From the NCBI RefSeq assembly GCF_900101025.1, contig NZ_FMUH01000003.1, forward strand, positions 186,001 to 250,000: DNA of 64,000 nt. The letters are read 5' to 3'. Origin of the DNA: Klenkia marina (GTDB lineage: Bacteria; Actinomycetota; Actinomycetes; Mycobacteriales; Geodermatophilaceae). The position numbers and the translations under genes were made by a program. Under the pieces are notes generated by a model that saw only the letters and a list, made by a program, of their open reading frames with translations, made no database searches and was not told the origin of the DNA. Shown piece by piece: positions 17,203-23,823 of this stretch (its first letter is position 1; each line of letters starts with the position of its first letter).

Positions 17203-18384
17203 GTGCCCGCCACCGCCCCCACCCGCCCCGGAGCACCCACCGCCCTGGTAGCCCTCGTGCGCTCCGGGCGGGCCTCCTCGCGCGCCGAGCTCGCCCGGCT
17301 GACCGGCGCGTCGCCGACCACGGTCGCCGGCCGGGTCGACGAGCTGCTGGGTTCGGGTGTGCTCACCGAGGTCGAGGGTCCGGTGGTCGGCAACGGCCGC
17401 CCCCCGCGCCGGCTGGCGATGAGCCCCGGTCTCGGGGTCGTCGGCGCCGTCGGCCTGGGGGAGCAGCACGCCGACTGCGCGGTCCTCGACGCGACCGGCG
17501 CCGTGCTGGCCGAGCGGCCGGTGCCGGTGCGGGTCGCCGACGGCCCGGACGCCGTGCTGGCCACCGTCGTCGGGGTGCTGACCGAGCTCCGGTCCGGGTC
17601 GGCCGACGCCGGACCGCTGCTCGGGCTCGGGCTCGGCGTGCCCGGCCCGGTCGCCTTCCCCGGCGGGGTGGTCACCTCCCCGGCCCGGATGCCCGGCTGG
17701 AACGGCGCCGACGTCGCCGCACTCGCCCGGCCGCACCTGCCCGCCGGCGCCGTCGTGGTGGTCGACAACGACGCGAACCTGATGGCGCTGGGCGAGCACG
17801 CGACCGACCCGACGGCCCGCCACCTGGTGATGGTCAAGGCCGGATCGGGCATCGGCTGCGGCATCGTCGTCGACGGCGTGCTGCAGCGCGGCGCGCGCGG
17901 CTTCGCCGGGGACATCAGCCACGTCACGGTGCCCGACGCCGAGCCGGTGCCCTGCTCGTGCGGGCGGGTCGGGTGCCTGGACGCCGTGGCCAGCGGCTCG
18001 GCGCTGGCCGCCCGGCTGCGCGCCGACGGTGTCGAGGTCACCGGGGTCGACGCCGTGCTCGACCTGGCCCGCGACGCCCACCCGCAGACCACCGGCCTGC
18101 TGCGCGAGGCCGGCAGCCGCACCGGCACGGTGCTGGCCACCATCGTCAACCTGGTCAACCCCGACCGGCTGGTGCTCGGCGGGTGGCTCAGCCAGGCCGA
18201 GGCGTTCGTCGCCGGGGTGCGGTCGGCGGTGTACGCGCAGAGCCCGCCGCTGGTCACCGACGGCCTCGAGGTGCTGGTCAGCCGGGCCGGGCCGCGCGCC
18301 GGCCTGCTGGGCGCCGGGCACTCGGCGCTGGACGCGGTGCTGGCCGACCTGCCGCGGCTCGCCGCCGTCCGCGCCGAGGCATGA
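17203..18384 (+). CDS. ROK-family transcriptional repressor
   Basis: 393 residues: an N-terminal winged helix ('SSRAELARLTGASPTTVAGR', residues about 25-45) joined to a ROK sugar-kinase-like domain with 'VDNDANLMALGE' and the zinc motif 'CSCGRVGCLDAVASG'. Proteins of this layout (NagC, XylR) sense sugars or sugar phosphates. The GTG start lies just 3' of the AT-rich dyad. Divergence from the ABC importer-asparaginase-cutC-ROK kinase operon makes it that operon's likely regulator. Confidence 0.93.
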   Translation: MPATAPTRPGAPTALVALVRSGRASSRAELARLTGASPTTVAGRVDELLGSGVLTEVEGPVVGNGRPPRRLAMSPGLGVVGAVGLGEQHADCAVLDATGAVLAERPVPVRVADGPDAVLATVVGVLTELRSGSADAGPLLGLGLGVPGPVAFPGGVVTSPARMPGWNGADVAALARPHLPAGAVVVVDNDANLMALGEHATDPTARHLVMVKAGSGIGCGIVVDGVLQRGARGFAGDISHVTVPDAEPVPCSCGRVGCLDAVASGSALAARLRADGVEVTGVDAVLDLARDAHPQTTGLLREAGSRTGTVLATIVNLVNPDRLVLGGWLSQAEAFVAGVRSAVYAQSPPLVTDGLEVLVSRAGPRAGLLGAGHSALDAVLADLPRLAAVRAEA

Positions 18385-18650
18385 CCGCCGGGGGTGCGGG
18401 GCAGACAGGGCCGGTGACCACCACCCACGGCCGCGGCCGGGCGACGACCCCCGTGGTCGTCCCCGGGCCCGACGGCGACCTCGCCGGCGAGCAGCTCACC
18501 GGCCCCGTGCACGCCGTCCCGGACGGTGCGGCCGACCTCGAGCTGACGACGTCGCTGTGCAACCACTCCGTGCGCGCCGAGGCGGGCGAGCCCTTCGACC
18601 CGGCCGGCCCGGACGTCTGCCCGGACTGCGCGGAGCGCGCCCGCTCCTGA
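18381..18650 (+). CDS. Small Cys-rich hypothetical protein
   Basis: 89 residues from an ATG that overlaps the ROK repressor stop by 4 bp (ATGA); a GTG at 18414 is an alternative start. The C-terminal third has 'SLCNHSVRAEAG' and 'VCPDCAERARS', a C-x-H plus CxxC arrangement that could hold a zinc ion. The rest is Gly/Thr/Val-rich. Function is not recognised; the overlap suggests cotranscription with the repressor. Confidence 0.6.
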   Translation: MTAGGAGQTGPVTTTHGRGRATTPVVVPGPDGDLAGEQLTGPVHAVPDGAADLELTTSLCNHSVRAEAGEPFDPAGPDVCPDCAERARS

Positions 18651-18658
18651 CCTGCCGC

Positions 18659-19060
18659 CTACCGGGGCTCGCCCCGGTAGGTGCCAAACGACCACCGGTT
18701 GCCCTCCGGGTCGCGCAGCGTGCACTCGCGGCCGTGGCAGGCGTCGGCGGGCCCGCGCACGACCGTCGCCCCGGCCGCGACGGCTCGCGCGAAGACGGCG
18801 TCGGGGTCGGCGCACACCACGTAGCTGCCGCAGCTGCCCGGCTGCAACGGCCAGGCGTCGTCGGCCTCCCGTACGGAGCCGAGCATGATGCCGCCGCACT
18901 CAGGCCAGGCCAGTCGGGCGTGCTGGACGACGTCGCCGTCGGCGAAGACGGCGACCTCCTCGAAGCCGCACGCCTCGACGAGGAAGCGGATGAGGGCGGG
19001 GGTGTCGGCGGCCCGCAGCGTAGGCCAGACCTGGGGTGCCGGAGCTGTCGTGGCGGTGAT
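18659..19060 (-). CDS. VOC (glyoxalase/bleomycin-resistance) family protein, apparent ATC start
   Basis: 133 residues. 'VWPTLRAADTPALIRFLVEA' and the C-terminal 'GRECTLRDPEGNRWSFGTY' are typical of small VOC proteins, with two beta-alpha-beta-beta-beta modules. The family normally begins a few residues before 'QVWPTLR' (as M-T-T-...), but here that codon is ATC (minus strand, 19060-19058), 5 nt after a GGAG. No ATG, GTG or TTG lies nearer than 19207, where the added residues are Arg/Pro-rich and non-homologous. Either ATC is used inefficiently or the start was lost by a G-to-C change. The gene lies beside an AraC-type remnant. Confidence 0.7.
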   Translation of the reverse strand: MTATTAPAPQVWPTLRAADTPALIRFLVEACGFEEVAVFADGDVVQHARLAWPECGGIMLGSVREADDAWPLQPGSCGSYVVCADPDAVFARAVAAGATVVRGPADACHGRECTLRDPEGNRWSFGTYRGEPR

Positions 19061-19074
19061 CTTGGCTCCGCGAG

Positions 19075-19222
19075 GTGCGCGGTGTCTTGGACGGATGGGC
19101 GCCTTGCGGCTGATCAGCGGCGCGGGGCAAGCCCGGCGGACCGGCCGATCACTAGCACGCCAGGTGCGCCCTATCGGCGTAGCCCTGCTCGGCGGCGGGG
19201 GCGGCACCGGCGGCCACCGACC
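19075..19222 (-). pseudogene. AraC-type regulator remnant (C-terminal fragment)
   Basis: On the minus strand, 'APAAEQGYADRAHLAC' followed by a stop (19152) closely resembles the second helix-turn-helix of AraC regulators ('AAExGYADQAHLTR'). In a shifted frame the sequence continues with 'SAGLAP'-like and 'SVQDTAHLAEP'-like segments that resemble the ends of AraC proteins found upstream of VOC genes in actinobacteria. The N-terminal bulk of the gene is gone; the next sequence is the low-GC island. It reads as a truncated, frameshifted gene. Confidence 0.5.
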
Positions 19223-19330
19223 GGTTGGCGTGACGGCACTTCGGCCACCCCGGGCGCGGGGTTTGCGATCCGGCCCAACTGACCGGCTTCGATCCAGGCA
19301 CTGCTGAGTGAAAAGTGAGAGAGTGGCTCA

Positions 19331-19990
19331 ATGAATGCGGTGTTCGAGTCTGATCAGACCTGTTACCTCTTGGCTCACATCGGCCCGGGAGGCAATGTGG
19401 CACTGGGATCTTGCTTCGCCTTGGGGGGTGACTTACTGGCGACGGCCTTTCACGTGGTCAGTGGACACCCGGCTGGGCTGCACATGGTAGTGCCGCGGGT
19501 ACGAACAGACGACTATCAGGATGTTGACGACAAGAGTTTCCATGTCAGACCGGTTGACGTCGTCGCCTCGGACCCAATCCACGACTTAGCAGTCCTGCGG
19601 GTGCATGAAGTTGAAACTTCTGTCAACTGGTCTATCGGGAGCACGGACGATGTCAAGCCAGGGGAGCCGGTGGTTACGCTGGGTTTTCCGCACGCAAACG
19701 ATGGCCGAACTGTCTTGACTCAGCAGACAACGACAGTAGGCGCACGCATCTTGATGCAAAATCAAGGGATTAAATCCAAATATGCTGTTTTGAACACGCT
19801 GCTCCGCCCAGGTCAGTCCGGAGGGCCCGTGGTCAACGTTCGATCGAATAAGGTCGTTGCGGTTCTAGTCGGGGCCTACACGCCCTCGGGCTCCGGAACG
19901 GTGATGATTGGCGGCGTGGATCCTGCCGTGCTGCATCAAACGACTCACGCAATTTCTGCGGAGTACTTGAAGCCGATGATGGACGCATGA
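19331..19990 (+). CDS. Trypsin-like serine protease, no signal peptide
   Basis: 219 residues forming a bare chymotrypsin-fold domain. The catalytic triad is visible as His41 ('LLATAFHVVSG'), Asp85 ('DPIHDLAVL') and Ser163 ('LLRPGQSGGPVVN'). There is no signal peptide, transmembrane helix or PDZ domain, so unlike HtrA/DegP proteins it should act in the cytosol. Base composition is foreign to the region: bases 19741-19800 hold 24 G+C of 60, while neighbours exceed 70%. It overlaps the next gene by 4 bp (ATGA). Solitary cytosolic trypsin-like domains often occur in bacterial conflict systems, where they cut or activate a partner; that role here is inference. Confidence 0.85.
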   Translation: MNAVFESDQTCYLLAHIGPGGNVALGSCFALGGDLLATAFHVVSGHPAGLHMVVPRVRTDDYQDVDDKSFHVRPVDVVASDPIHDLAVLRVHEVETSVNWSIGSTDDVKPGEPVVTLGFPHANDGRTVLTQQTTTVGARILMQNQGIKSKYAVLNTLLRPGQSGGPVVNVRSNKVVAVLVGAYTPSGSGTVMIGGVDPAVLHQTTHAISAEYLKPMMDA

Positions 19991-20451
19991 GCGGCGGACT
20001 CGAGGCCGTGCTCTCATCCAACACTGATTGGCTGTTGGACCTGCCAAACTATCAGAAGGATCTGATCGATCAACTGTCGCGAACGCGCGGATGGGCCGAG
20101 ACTGCGGAGGCTTGGCTACAGGCCGCATCGCCCAACACGGCCCCTTTTGGCGTGATGGCGGGTGCGAGAATCTTCTACCAAAAGGTTTTGGACGAGGTTC
20201 ATGATCTGCTTTGCTCGCGAGACAAATATGATGAAGAACGGCGCACCTTGGCGAAGGAATACGGTGCAGGCAAGATTACCTTCACGGCTGGGGTGACTTC
20301 TTACATTGCCCCGGCCCTGGGCGCGGACCCTACGATGCTAGCCCCGGTTGTGGCCATTGTGTTGACAATCGTCGGTCAGGCTAGTTTGCGCGCTTGGTGT
20401 GAGCTGCATTCGGAAAACCGGGCACAGCGTGAGGGTGGATATTCCGCCTGA
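19987..20451 (+). CDS. Protease-coupled helical protein with hydrophobic C-terminal segment
   Basis: 154 residues, not recognised. The N-terminal two thirds is predicted helical and charged ('DLIDQLSRTRGWAETAEAWL', 'FYQKVLDEVHDLLCSRDKYD'). Residues about 98-137 are apolar ('FTAGVTSYIAPALG', 'MLAPVVAIVLTIVGQASL') and could form one or two membrane-spanning helices. A short polar tail follows. The 4-bp overlap with the protease gene and the shared low GC (30 of 60 in 20221-20280) mark the two as one transferred unit. It could be a membrane-acting effector, a protease substrate or a membrane anchor; nothing in the sequence decides. Confidence 0.75.
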   Translation: MSGGLEAVLSSNTDWLLDLPNYQKDLIDQLSRTRGWAETAEAWLQAASPNTAPFGVMAGARIFYQKVLDEVHDLLCSRDKYDEERRTLAKEYGAGKITFTAGVTSYIAPALGADPTMLAPVVAIVLTIVGQASLRAWCELHSENRAQREGGYSA

Positions 20452-20518
20452 TGCGTCGCCTGTCCTCGCCCAACTCCCGACCGGGTCGAAGTGACTAAAG
20501 GAGTCGGGATGATCGAGC

Positions 20519-20557
20519 GTCGGTGATGCGCTTCTGAATTTCCGGACGGGCACGTGA
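20519..20557 (+). repeat. Imperfect direct repeat, copy A
   Basis: This segment contains TCTGAATTTCCGGACGGGCA and continues to GTGAG. A second copy at 21040-21086 reads TCTGACATTTCTGGACGGGC and continues to ATGAG. They share the order GTCGG ... TGCG ... TCTGA(C)ATTTC(C/T)GGACGGGCA(C/T)(G/A)TGAG. The two copies bracket the small Cys gene and the 20.8-kb hairpin. Confidence 0.45.
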
Positions 20558-20796
20558 GAATTCATTGTGTGGTGGTCGCCCAGGCTTGTTGACCTTGAAC
20601 GACGCCGACTGCCAGCTCCGTGCTCGTGCCTGGGCCGGACAGAGACCAGCACCTGAGGCGGAAGCATGCGGCTCAGCTTCACGCCGCCGCCCATTGGTTG
20701 CGTGCCTCGCTTTGTAAACGCCCCGCTCACCAAGGGCGCTAAGTCCTTCGACTCGAACGCACGCGTCGACCCGCGTGGACCGCACTCCGCCGCGAG

Positions 20797-20830
20797 CGTT
20801 GCGTGGCACCGCACGCGGTGCCACGCAACG
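20797..20830 (-). terminator. Perfect 14-bp hairpin after the small Cys-rich gene
   Basis: CGTTGCGTGGCACC (20797-20810) pairs with GGTGCCACGCAACG (20817-20830) around the loop GCACGC. It lies 18 bp past the minus-strand stop codon at 20849, so it is a likely terminator for that gene. Confidence 0.7.
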
Positions 20831-20848
20831 GCTCAATGTGCGTTCCGA

Positions 20849-21004
20849 CTACATGTCACGACAGTGCTTGCACTTCGGGTAGCCGTTCGTCCCCGAGCGC
20901 CGGTTGTGCGCCGGGATCTGCTGACCAGACGGGCAATCACTCTGGTCGTGGTGGACGTCGGGATCGGTCGGGTTGATCGAGTAGTACGCGCTGACCTTGC
21001 TCAC
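20849..21004 (-). CDS. Small His/Cys-rich protein
   Basis: 51 residues, starting with GTG at 21004 about 5 bp after an AGGAGG ribosome-binding site. The sequence contains 'SINPTDPDVHHDQSDCPSGQ' and ends 'GYPKCKHCRDM', giving Cys residues in a C...CxxC arrangement with nearby His that could bind zinc. The strong ribosome-binding site, the downstream hairpin and the motif argue it is real despite its size. Function is unknown; other actinobacteria have similar short 'HxxxxCPxGQ...CxxC' proteins, to my recollection. Confidence 0.7.
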   Translation of the reverse strand: MSKVSAYYSINPTDPDVHHDQSDCPSGQQIPAHNRRSGTNGYPKCKHCRDM

Positions 21005-21039
21005 TGGAACCTCCTGAGCGACACCACTCTGGCGTCTGC

Positions 21040-21086
21040 GTCGGAGTTTGTGCGTTGCCTCTGACATTTCTGGACGGGCATATGAG
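21040..21086 (+). repeat. Imperfect direct repeat, copy B
   Basis: Second copy of the repeat described at 20519-20557. It sits upstream of the small Cys-rich gene, where composition returns to the high-GC norm. Confidence 0.4.
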
Positions 21087-21129
21087 TCCAGCACCGGCCT
21101 GCGCGGCGCGATCGGCCGCAAGTACGTTG

Positions 21130-21342
21130 TCAGCGGCGGGGGAGCCCGGCCGAGCAGTCGGTGACGATGGCGGCGAAGGTGTGGGTGTCGACCTCGTCGT
21201 CCACGGTCACGCGCACGATGTCGGCCACCTGCTGCGGCGTGCTCGCGCGGGCGGCGGCCACGCGGGCGGCGGCGACGAGGTGGAGCTGGCGGACGCGGGC
21301 GGCCGGGTCGAGCACGGCCGTGGCAGATCGGTTGTACGGCAT
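21130..21342 (-). CDS. Small hypothetical protein
   Basis: 70 residues from an ATG at 21342. Codon third positions are almost all G or C and the protein has an ordinary amphipathic composition ('RQLHLVAAARVAAARASTPQQ', then 'VTVDDEVDTHTFAAIVTDCSAG'), which supports coding. No strong ribosome-binding site and no recognisable family. It is divergent from the acidic protein gene at 21497. Confidence 0.5.
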   Translation of the reverse strand: MPYNRSATAVLDPAARVRQLHLVAAARVAAARASTPQQVADIVRVTVDDEVDTHTFAAIVTDCSAGLPRR

Positions 21343-21496
21343 GGATCCACGGTAGGCAGGGTGGCGTGCGCCACGGGAGAGCCCGAGCCGGTGGATCCGC
21401 CGTCACATGTGACGAAACGGGACCGGCCCGGTCGGCACACCACGACGTGCCGCAGCCGCCGCGCCGGGCGCAGCCTGCGGTCCTAGGGTCGGCGGC

Positions 21497-21712
21497 ATGA
21501 CCTCCAGCCAGGACCCGTCGCCCGAGGCCCGCGCGAACGTCACCGCGCACAACGTGGAGACCCGCGCCGAGCTGCTCCCCGAGGAGGAGACCGCCGGCGG
21601 CAGCGCCGACCCCGAGGCCCAGGCCGAGGCCATCCTGGCGGAGTCCGAGGAGCGCACGCTGCACCCCGACGCCGACGAGGGCGGTCACCGCACCTCCGAC
21701 GAGACCGTCTGA
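21497..21712 (+). CDS. Small acidic hypothetical protein
   Basis: 71 residues, very rich in Glu, Asp, Ala and Ser, with no hydrophobic core, so probably disordered ('AELLPEEETAGG', 'AEAILAESEERTLHPDADEG'). It is followed 2 bp later by the thioesterase gene, likely in one transcript. The ATG start and GC-rich third positions support it; no family is recognised. Confidence 0.6.
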   Translation: MTSSQDPSPEARANVTAHNVETRAELLPEEETAGGSADPEAQAEAILAESEERTLHPDADEGGHRTSDETV

Positions 21713-21714
21713 GC

Positions 21715-22110
21715 GTGCGGCACCGGCACGCCGTCCAGCTGCGCTGGTCCGACCCCGACCTCTACGGCCACGTCAACCACGCCCGGGCGCTGTCGTTGCT
21801 GGAGGACGCCCGGCTGGTGATGGCCGCCGACGGCAGCACCGGCAATGCACCGCCGGTGATCCTGGCCCGGCTCGAGGTGGACTACCGCCGGCAGCTGCTC
21901 TACCGGCCCGGCGAGCACGTCGACGTCCAGAGCTGGGTGACCCGGCTGGGCACCAGCTCGGTCACGGTGCGCCAGCAGCTGCGCCAGGACGACGAGGTCG
22001 CCATCGACCTGCTCGCCGTCCTGGTGCACGTCGCCGACGACGCCTCGCGGCCCCTCACCGATGCCGAGCGCGCACGGTGGACGACGTTCTGCGAGCCCGT
22101 CGACGGGTAG
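21715..22110 (+). CDS. Acyl-CoA thioesterase, 4HBT/YbgC-like hotdog fold
   Basis: 131 residues. 'LRWSDPDLYGHVNHARALSLLEDAR' is the hotdog thioesterase signature, with the catalytic Asp in 'WSDPDLYGHVNH'. The fold's central helix and following strands ('VDYRRQLLYRPGEHVDVQSW') are present. It hydrolyses an acyl-CoA of unknown chain type in the cytosol. GTG start 2 bp after the preceding stop. Confidence 0.88.
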   Translation: MRHRHAVQLRWSDPDLYGHVNHARALSLLEDARLVMAADGSTGNAPPVILARLEVDYRRQLLYRPGEHVDVQSWVTRLGTSSVTVRQQLRQDDEVAIDLLAVLVHVADDASRPLTDAERARWTTFCEPVDG

Positions 22111-22120
22111 CACCCCAGCC

Positions 22121-22549
22121 ATGCCGAAGACGACGAAGAGCGGGAAGCCGATCGAGGACGAGCTGCCCAGCACCCTGCAGCGCTCCGACGACAAGGCCAA
22201 GGACACCTACGCGCAGGCGCACGACAGCGCGGTCGACACCTACGACGGCGACGAGCAGGCGGCGAACCGGGTGGCCTGGTCGGCGGTCAAGCACACCCAC
22301 GAGAAGGTGGGCGACCACTGGGAGCCCAAGGAGGAGAACGGGCCCTCCGACGAGCAGTCCGCGAAGGGCAACCGCGACACCGACCTGGGCACCGCCGGCG
22401 GCGTCGACGAGAACGCCACCAAGGAGCACCTCTACGAGCGCGCCCAGGAGCTCGACGTCGAGGGCCGCTCGACCATGACGAAGGACGAGCTCGTCGACGC
22501 GTTGGAGAAGGCGAACGACAAGGCCACCCGCGACGCTAGAGGGTCATGA
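22121..22549 (+). CDS. ChaB family protein with C-terminal Rho_N-like segment
   Basis: 142 residues. The ChaB block is clear: 'LPSTLQRSDDKAKDTYAQAHDSA' and 'ANRVAWSAVKHTHEKVGDHW'. A linker is followed by 'TKEHLYERAQELDVEGRSTM' and 'TKDELVDALEKAN', a Rho N-terminal/SAP-like helical segment often fused to ChaB in actinobacteria. ChaB was linked to cation transport regulation in E. coli, but its function is unclear. It overlaps the convergent M24 peptidase gene by 14 bp. The ATG at 22121 is chosen because the ChaB block starts there. Confidence 0.85.
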   Translation: MPKTTKSGKPIEDELPSTLQRSDDKAKDTYAQAHDSAVDTYDGDEQAANRVAWSAVKHTHEKVGDHWEPKEENGPSDEQSAKGNRDTDLGTAGGVDENATKEHLYERAQELDVEGRSTMTKDELVDALEKANDKATRDARGS

Positions 22550-23798
22550 GCACGGTCTGCCGGCCGTCGAGGTAGGAGACCCCCTCGGCGGTCAGCGCGA
22601 TGCCCTGCTCGAGGGCCATGCGCACCACGTGGCCGCCCCACTCGGGCACCGGCACGCGCACGCACAGCTCGAGCGCCCACGTGGTGTCGGTGTGCAGCCG
22701 CGCCGACCCGGCGCCGGGCACGCCGTCCTGGGCGTCCCACATGCCGATCGCCGGGCCGGCCCCGTGGCCGTGCACGCCGACGGGGTGGGAGTAGACGTCG
22801 CCGTCGATGCCCTCGGCCCCGGCCACGGCCCGGGCTGCGGCCAGCACCTCGTCGCCGGTGCGGCCGGGCAGCATCGCGGCGGTCACGAGGTCCTGCATGC
22901 GGTTGCCGACCACGTGCGCGGCGGCCAGCCCGGCCGGCGGGGCGGTCTCACCCGCGCGCAGCACGTAGGCGTTGCGCTGGGTGTCGGTGGTCAACCCGAG
23001 GGTGCGCAGCCCGACGTCGCAGTGCAGCAGGTCGCCGGCCTCCACGACGGCGTGCTCGGTCGGCCCGGGCAGGCCGGGCCGCTGCACGTCGACCGTGGGC
23101 TGGAACCACGGGTCGACGCCGAGGTCGTGGAAGCGCTGCCGGATCCACCACGCGACGTCGAGCGCGGTGGTGCTGCCGGGCGTGATCACCGCAGGGGAGA
23201 ACGCCTCGTCGATCGTGGCGTGCACGAGTGCGTTCATGGTGTGCTGGGCGGCGATCTCCTCGGGCAGCCGGGTCTCCAGCCAGCGCACGGCCAGCTGCTC
23301 GGCGGGCACCACCCGTTCGGCCCAGGGCCCCAGCTCGGCCAGGAGCAGCTCGTGGTCGGTGTGCGCCAGGCCGTCGGCGTGCGCGAACGTGGGGGAGACG
23401 TCGATGCCCACCACCCGGGGCGCGATGCGGTCCACGGCCCGGCGGACGGCGGCCCACTGGGCGCGCTCGTGGCTGTCGCCCGGTCGGTCCTGGGCCGGGT
23501 CCCACACCGAGGCGAAGGACCCGACCGGGTAGCGGGACACCGCGAGCGGGGCGACGCCGTCGGCGGTGCGGTGCAGCAGCAGGACGGTGCGCCGCCGGGC
23601 CGAGAGCCAGGTGGCCGGCAGCATGGTCATGAGCACGGGGTCCTCGTGGTACTCCCGTCCCACCACGAGCCAGAGGTCGATGCCGGCCTCGTCCATGAAC
23701 CCGGGGAGCAGGTCGGTGATGCGCCGGTCCAGCCAGCCGTCGCGGAGGGCGGCCTGCTCGCGCAGGGGCAGGGGCAGCTGCAGGGCGGTCGCCGTCAT
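22536..23798 (-). CDS. M24 family metallopeptidase (Xaa-Pro peptidase-like)
   Basis: 420 residues with a creatinase N-domain followed by an M24 pita-bread domain (from about residue 175). Metal-ligand regions are recognisable: 'LLHCDVGLRTLGLTTDTQRN' (two Asp), 'HPVGVHGHGAGPAIG' (His) and 'WALELCVRVPVPEWGG' (Glu), but the spacing is atypical, so substrate specificity is uncertain. Start ATG at 23798. It is cytosolic, without a signal peptide. Confidence 0.85.
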   Translation of the reverse strand: MTATALQLPLPLREQAALRDGWLDRRITDLLPGFMDEAGIDLWLVVGREYHEDPVLMTMLPATWLSARRRTVLLLHRTADGVAPLAVSRYPVGSFASVWDPAQDRPGDSHERAQWAAVRRAVDRIAPRVVGIDVSPTFAHADGLAHTDHELLLAELGPWAERVVPAEQLAVRWLETRLPEEIAAQHTMNALVHATIDEAFSPAVITPGSTTALDVAWWIRQRFHDLGVDPWFQPTVDVQRPGLPGPTEHAVVEAGDLLHCDVGLRTLGLTTDTQRNAYVLRAGETAPPAGLAAAHVVGNRMQDLVTAAMLPGRTGDEVLAAARAVAGAEGIDGDVYSHPVGVHGHGAGPAIGMWDAQDGVPGAGSARLHTDTTWALELCVRVPVPEWGGHVVRMALEQGIALTAEGVSYLDGRQTVLMTL

Positions 23799-23823
23799 GC
23801 CGCGATCACACCAGACGCGTCGG

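Larger units (their letters stand above)
20452..20848. other. Low-coding intergenic stretch downstream of the protease island
   Basis: About 400 bp with mixed composition and no reading frame I can support on either strand; open frames here lack family similarity and normal codon use. It contains one copy of an imperfect direct repeat (20519-20557) and a strong hairpin at 20797-20830. It is probably the decayed right flank of the island. Confidence 0.5.

Noticed and set aside
19061-19207. Longer VOC protein from the in-frame start at 19207
   Set aside because: The extra 49 residues are Arg/Pro-rich, lack similarity to VOC proteins and overlap the AraC-type remnant.
19342-19370. tRNA-like sequence (TTCGAGTCT) at the island start
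   Set aside because: No acceptor or anticodon stem can be formed; it lies inside the protease gene.
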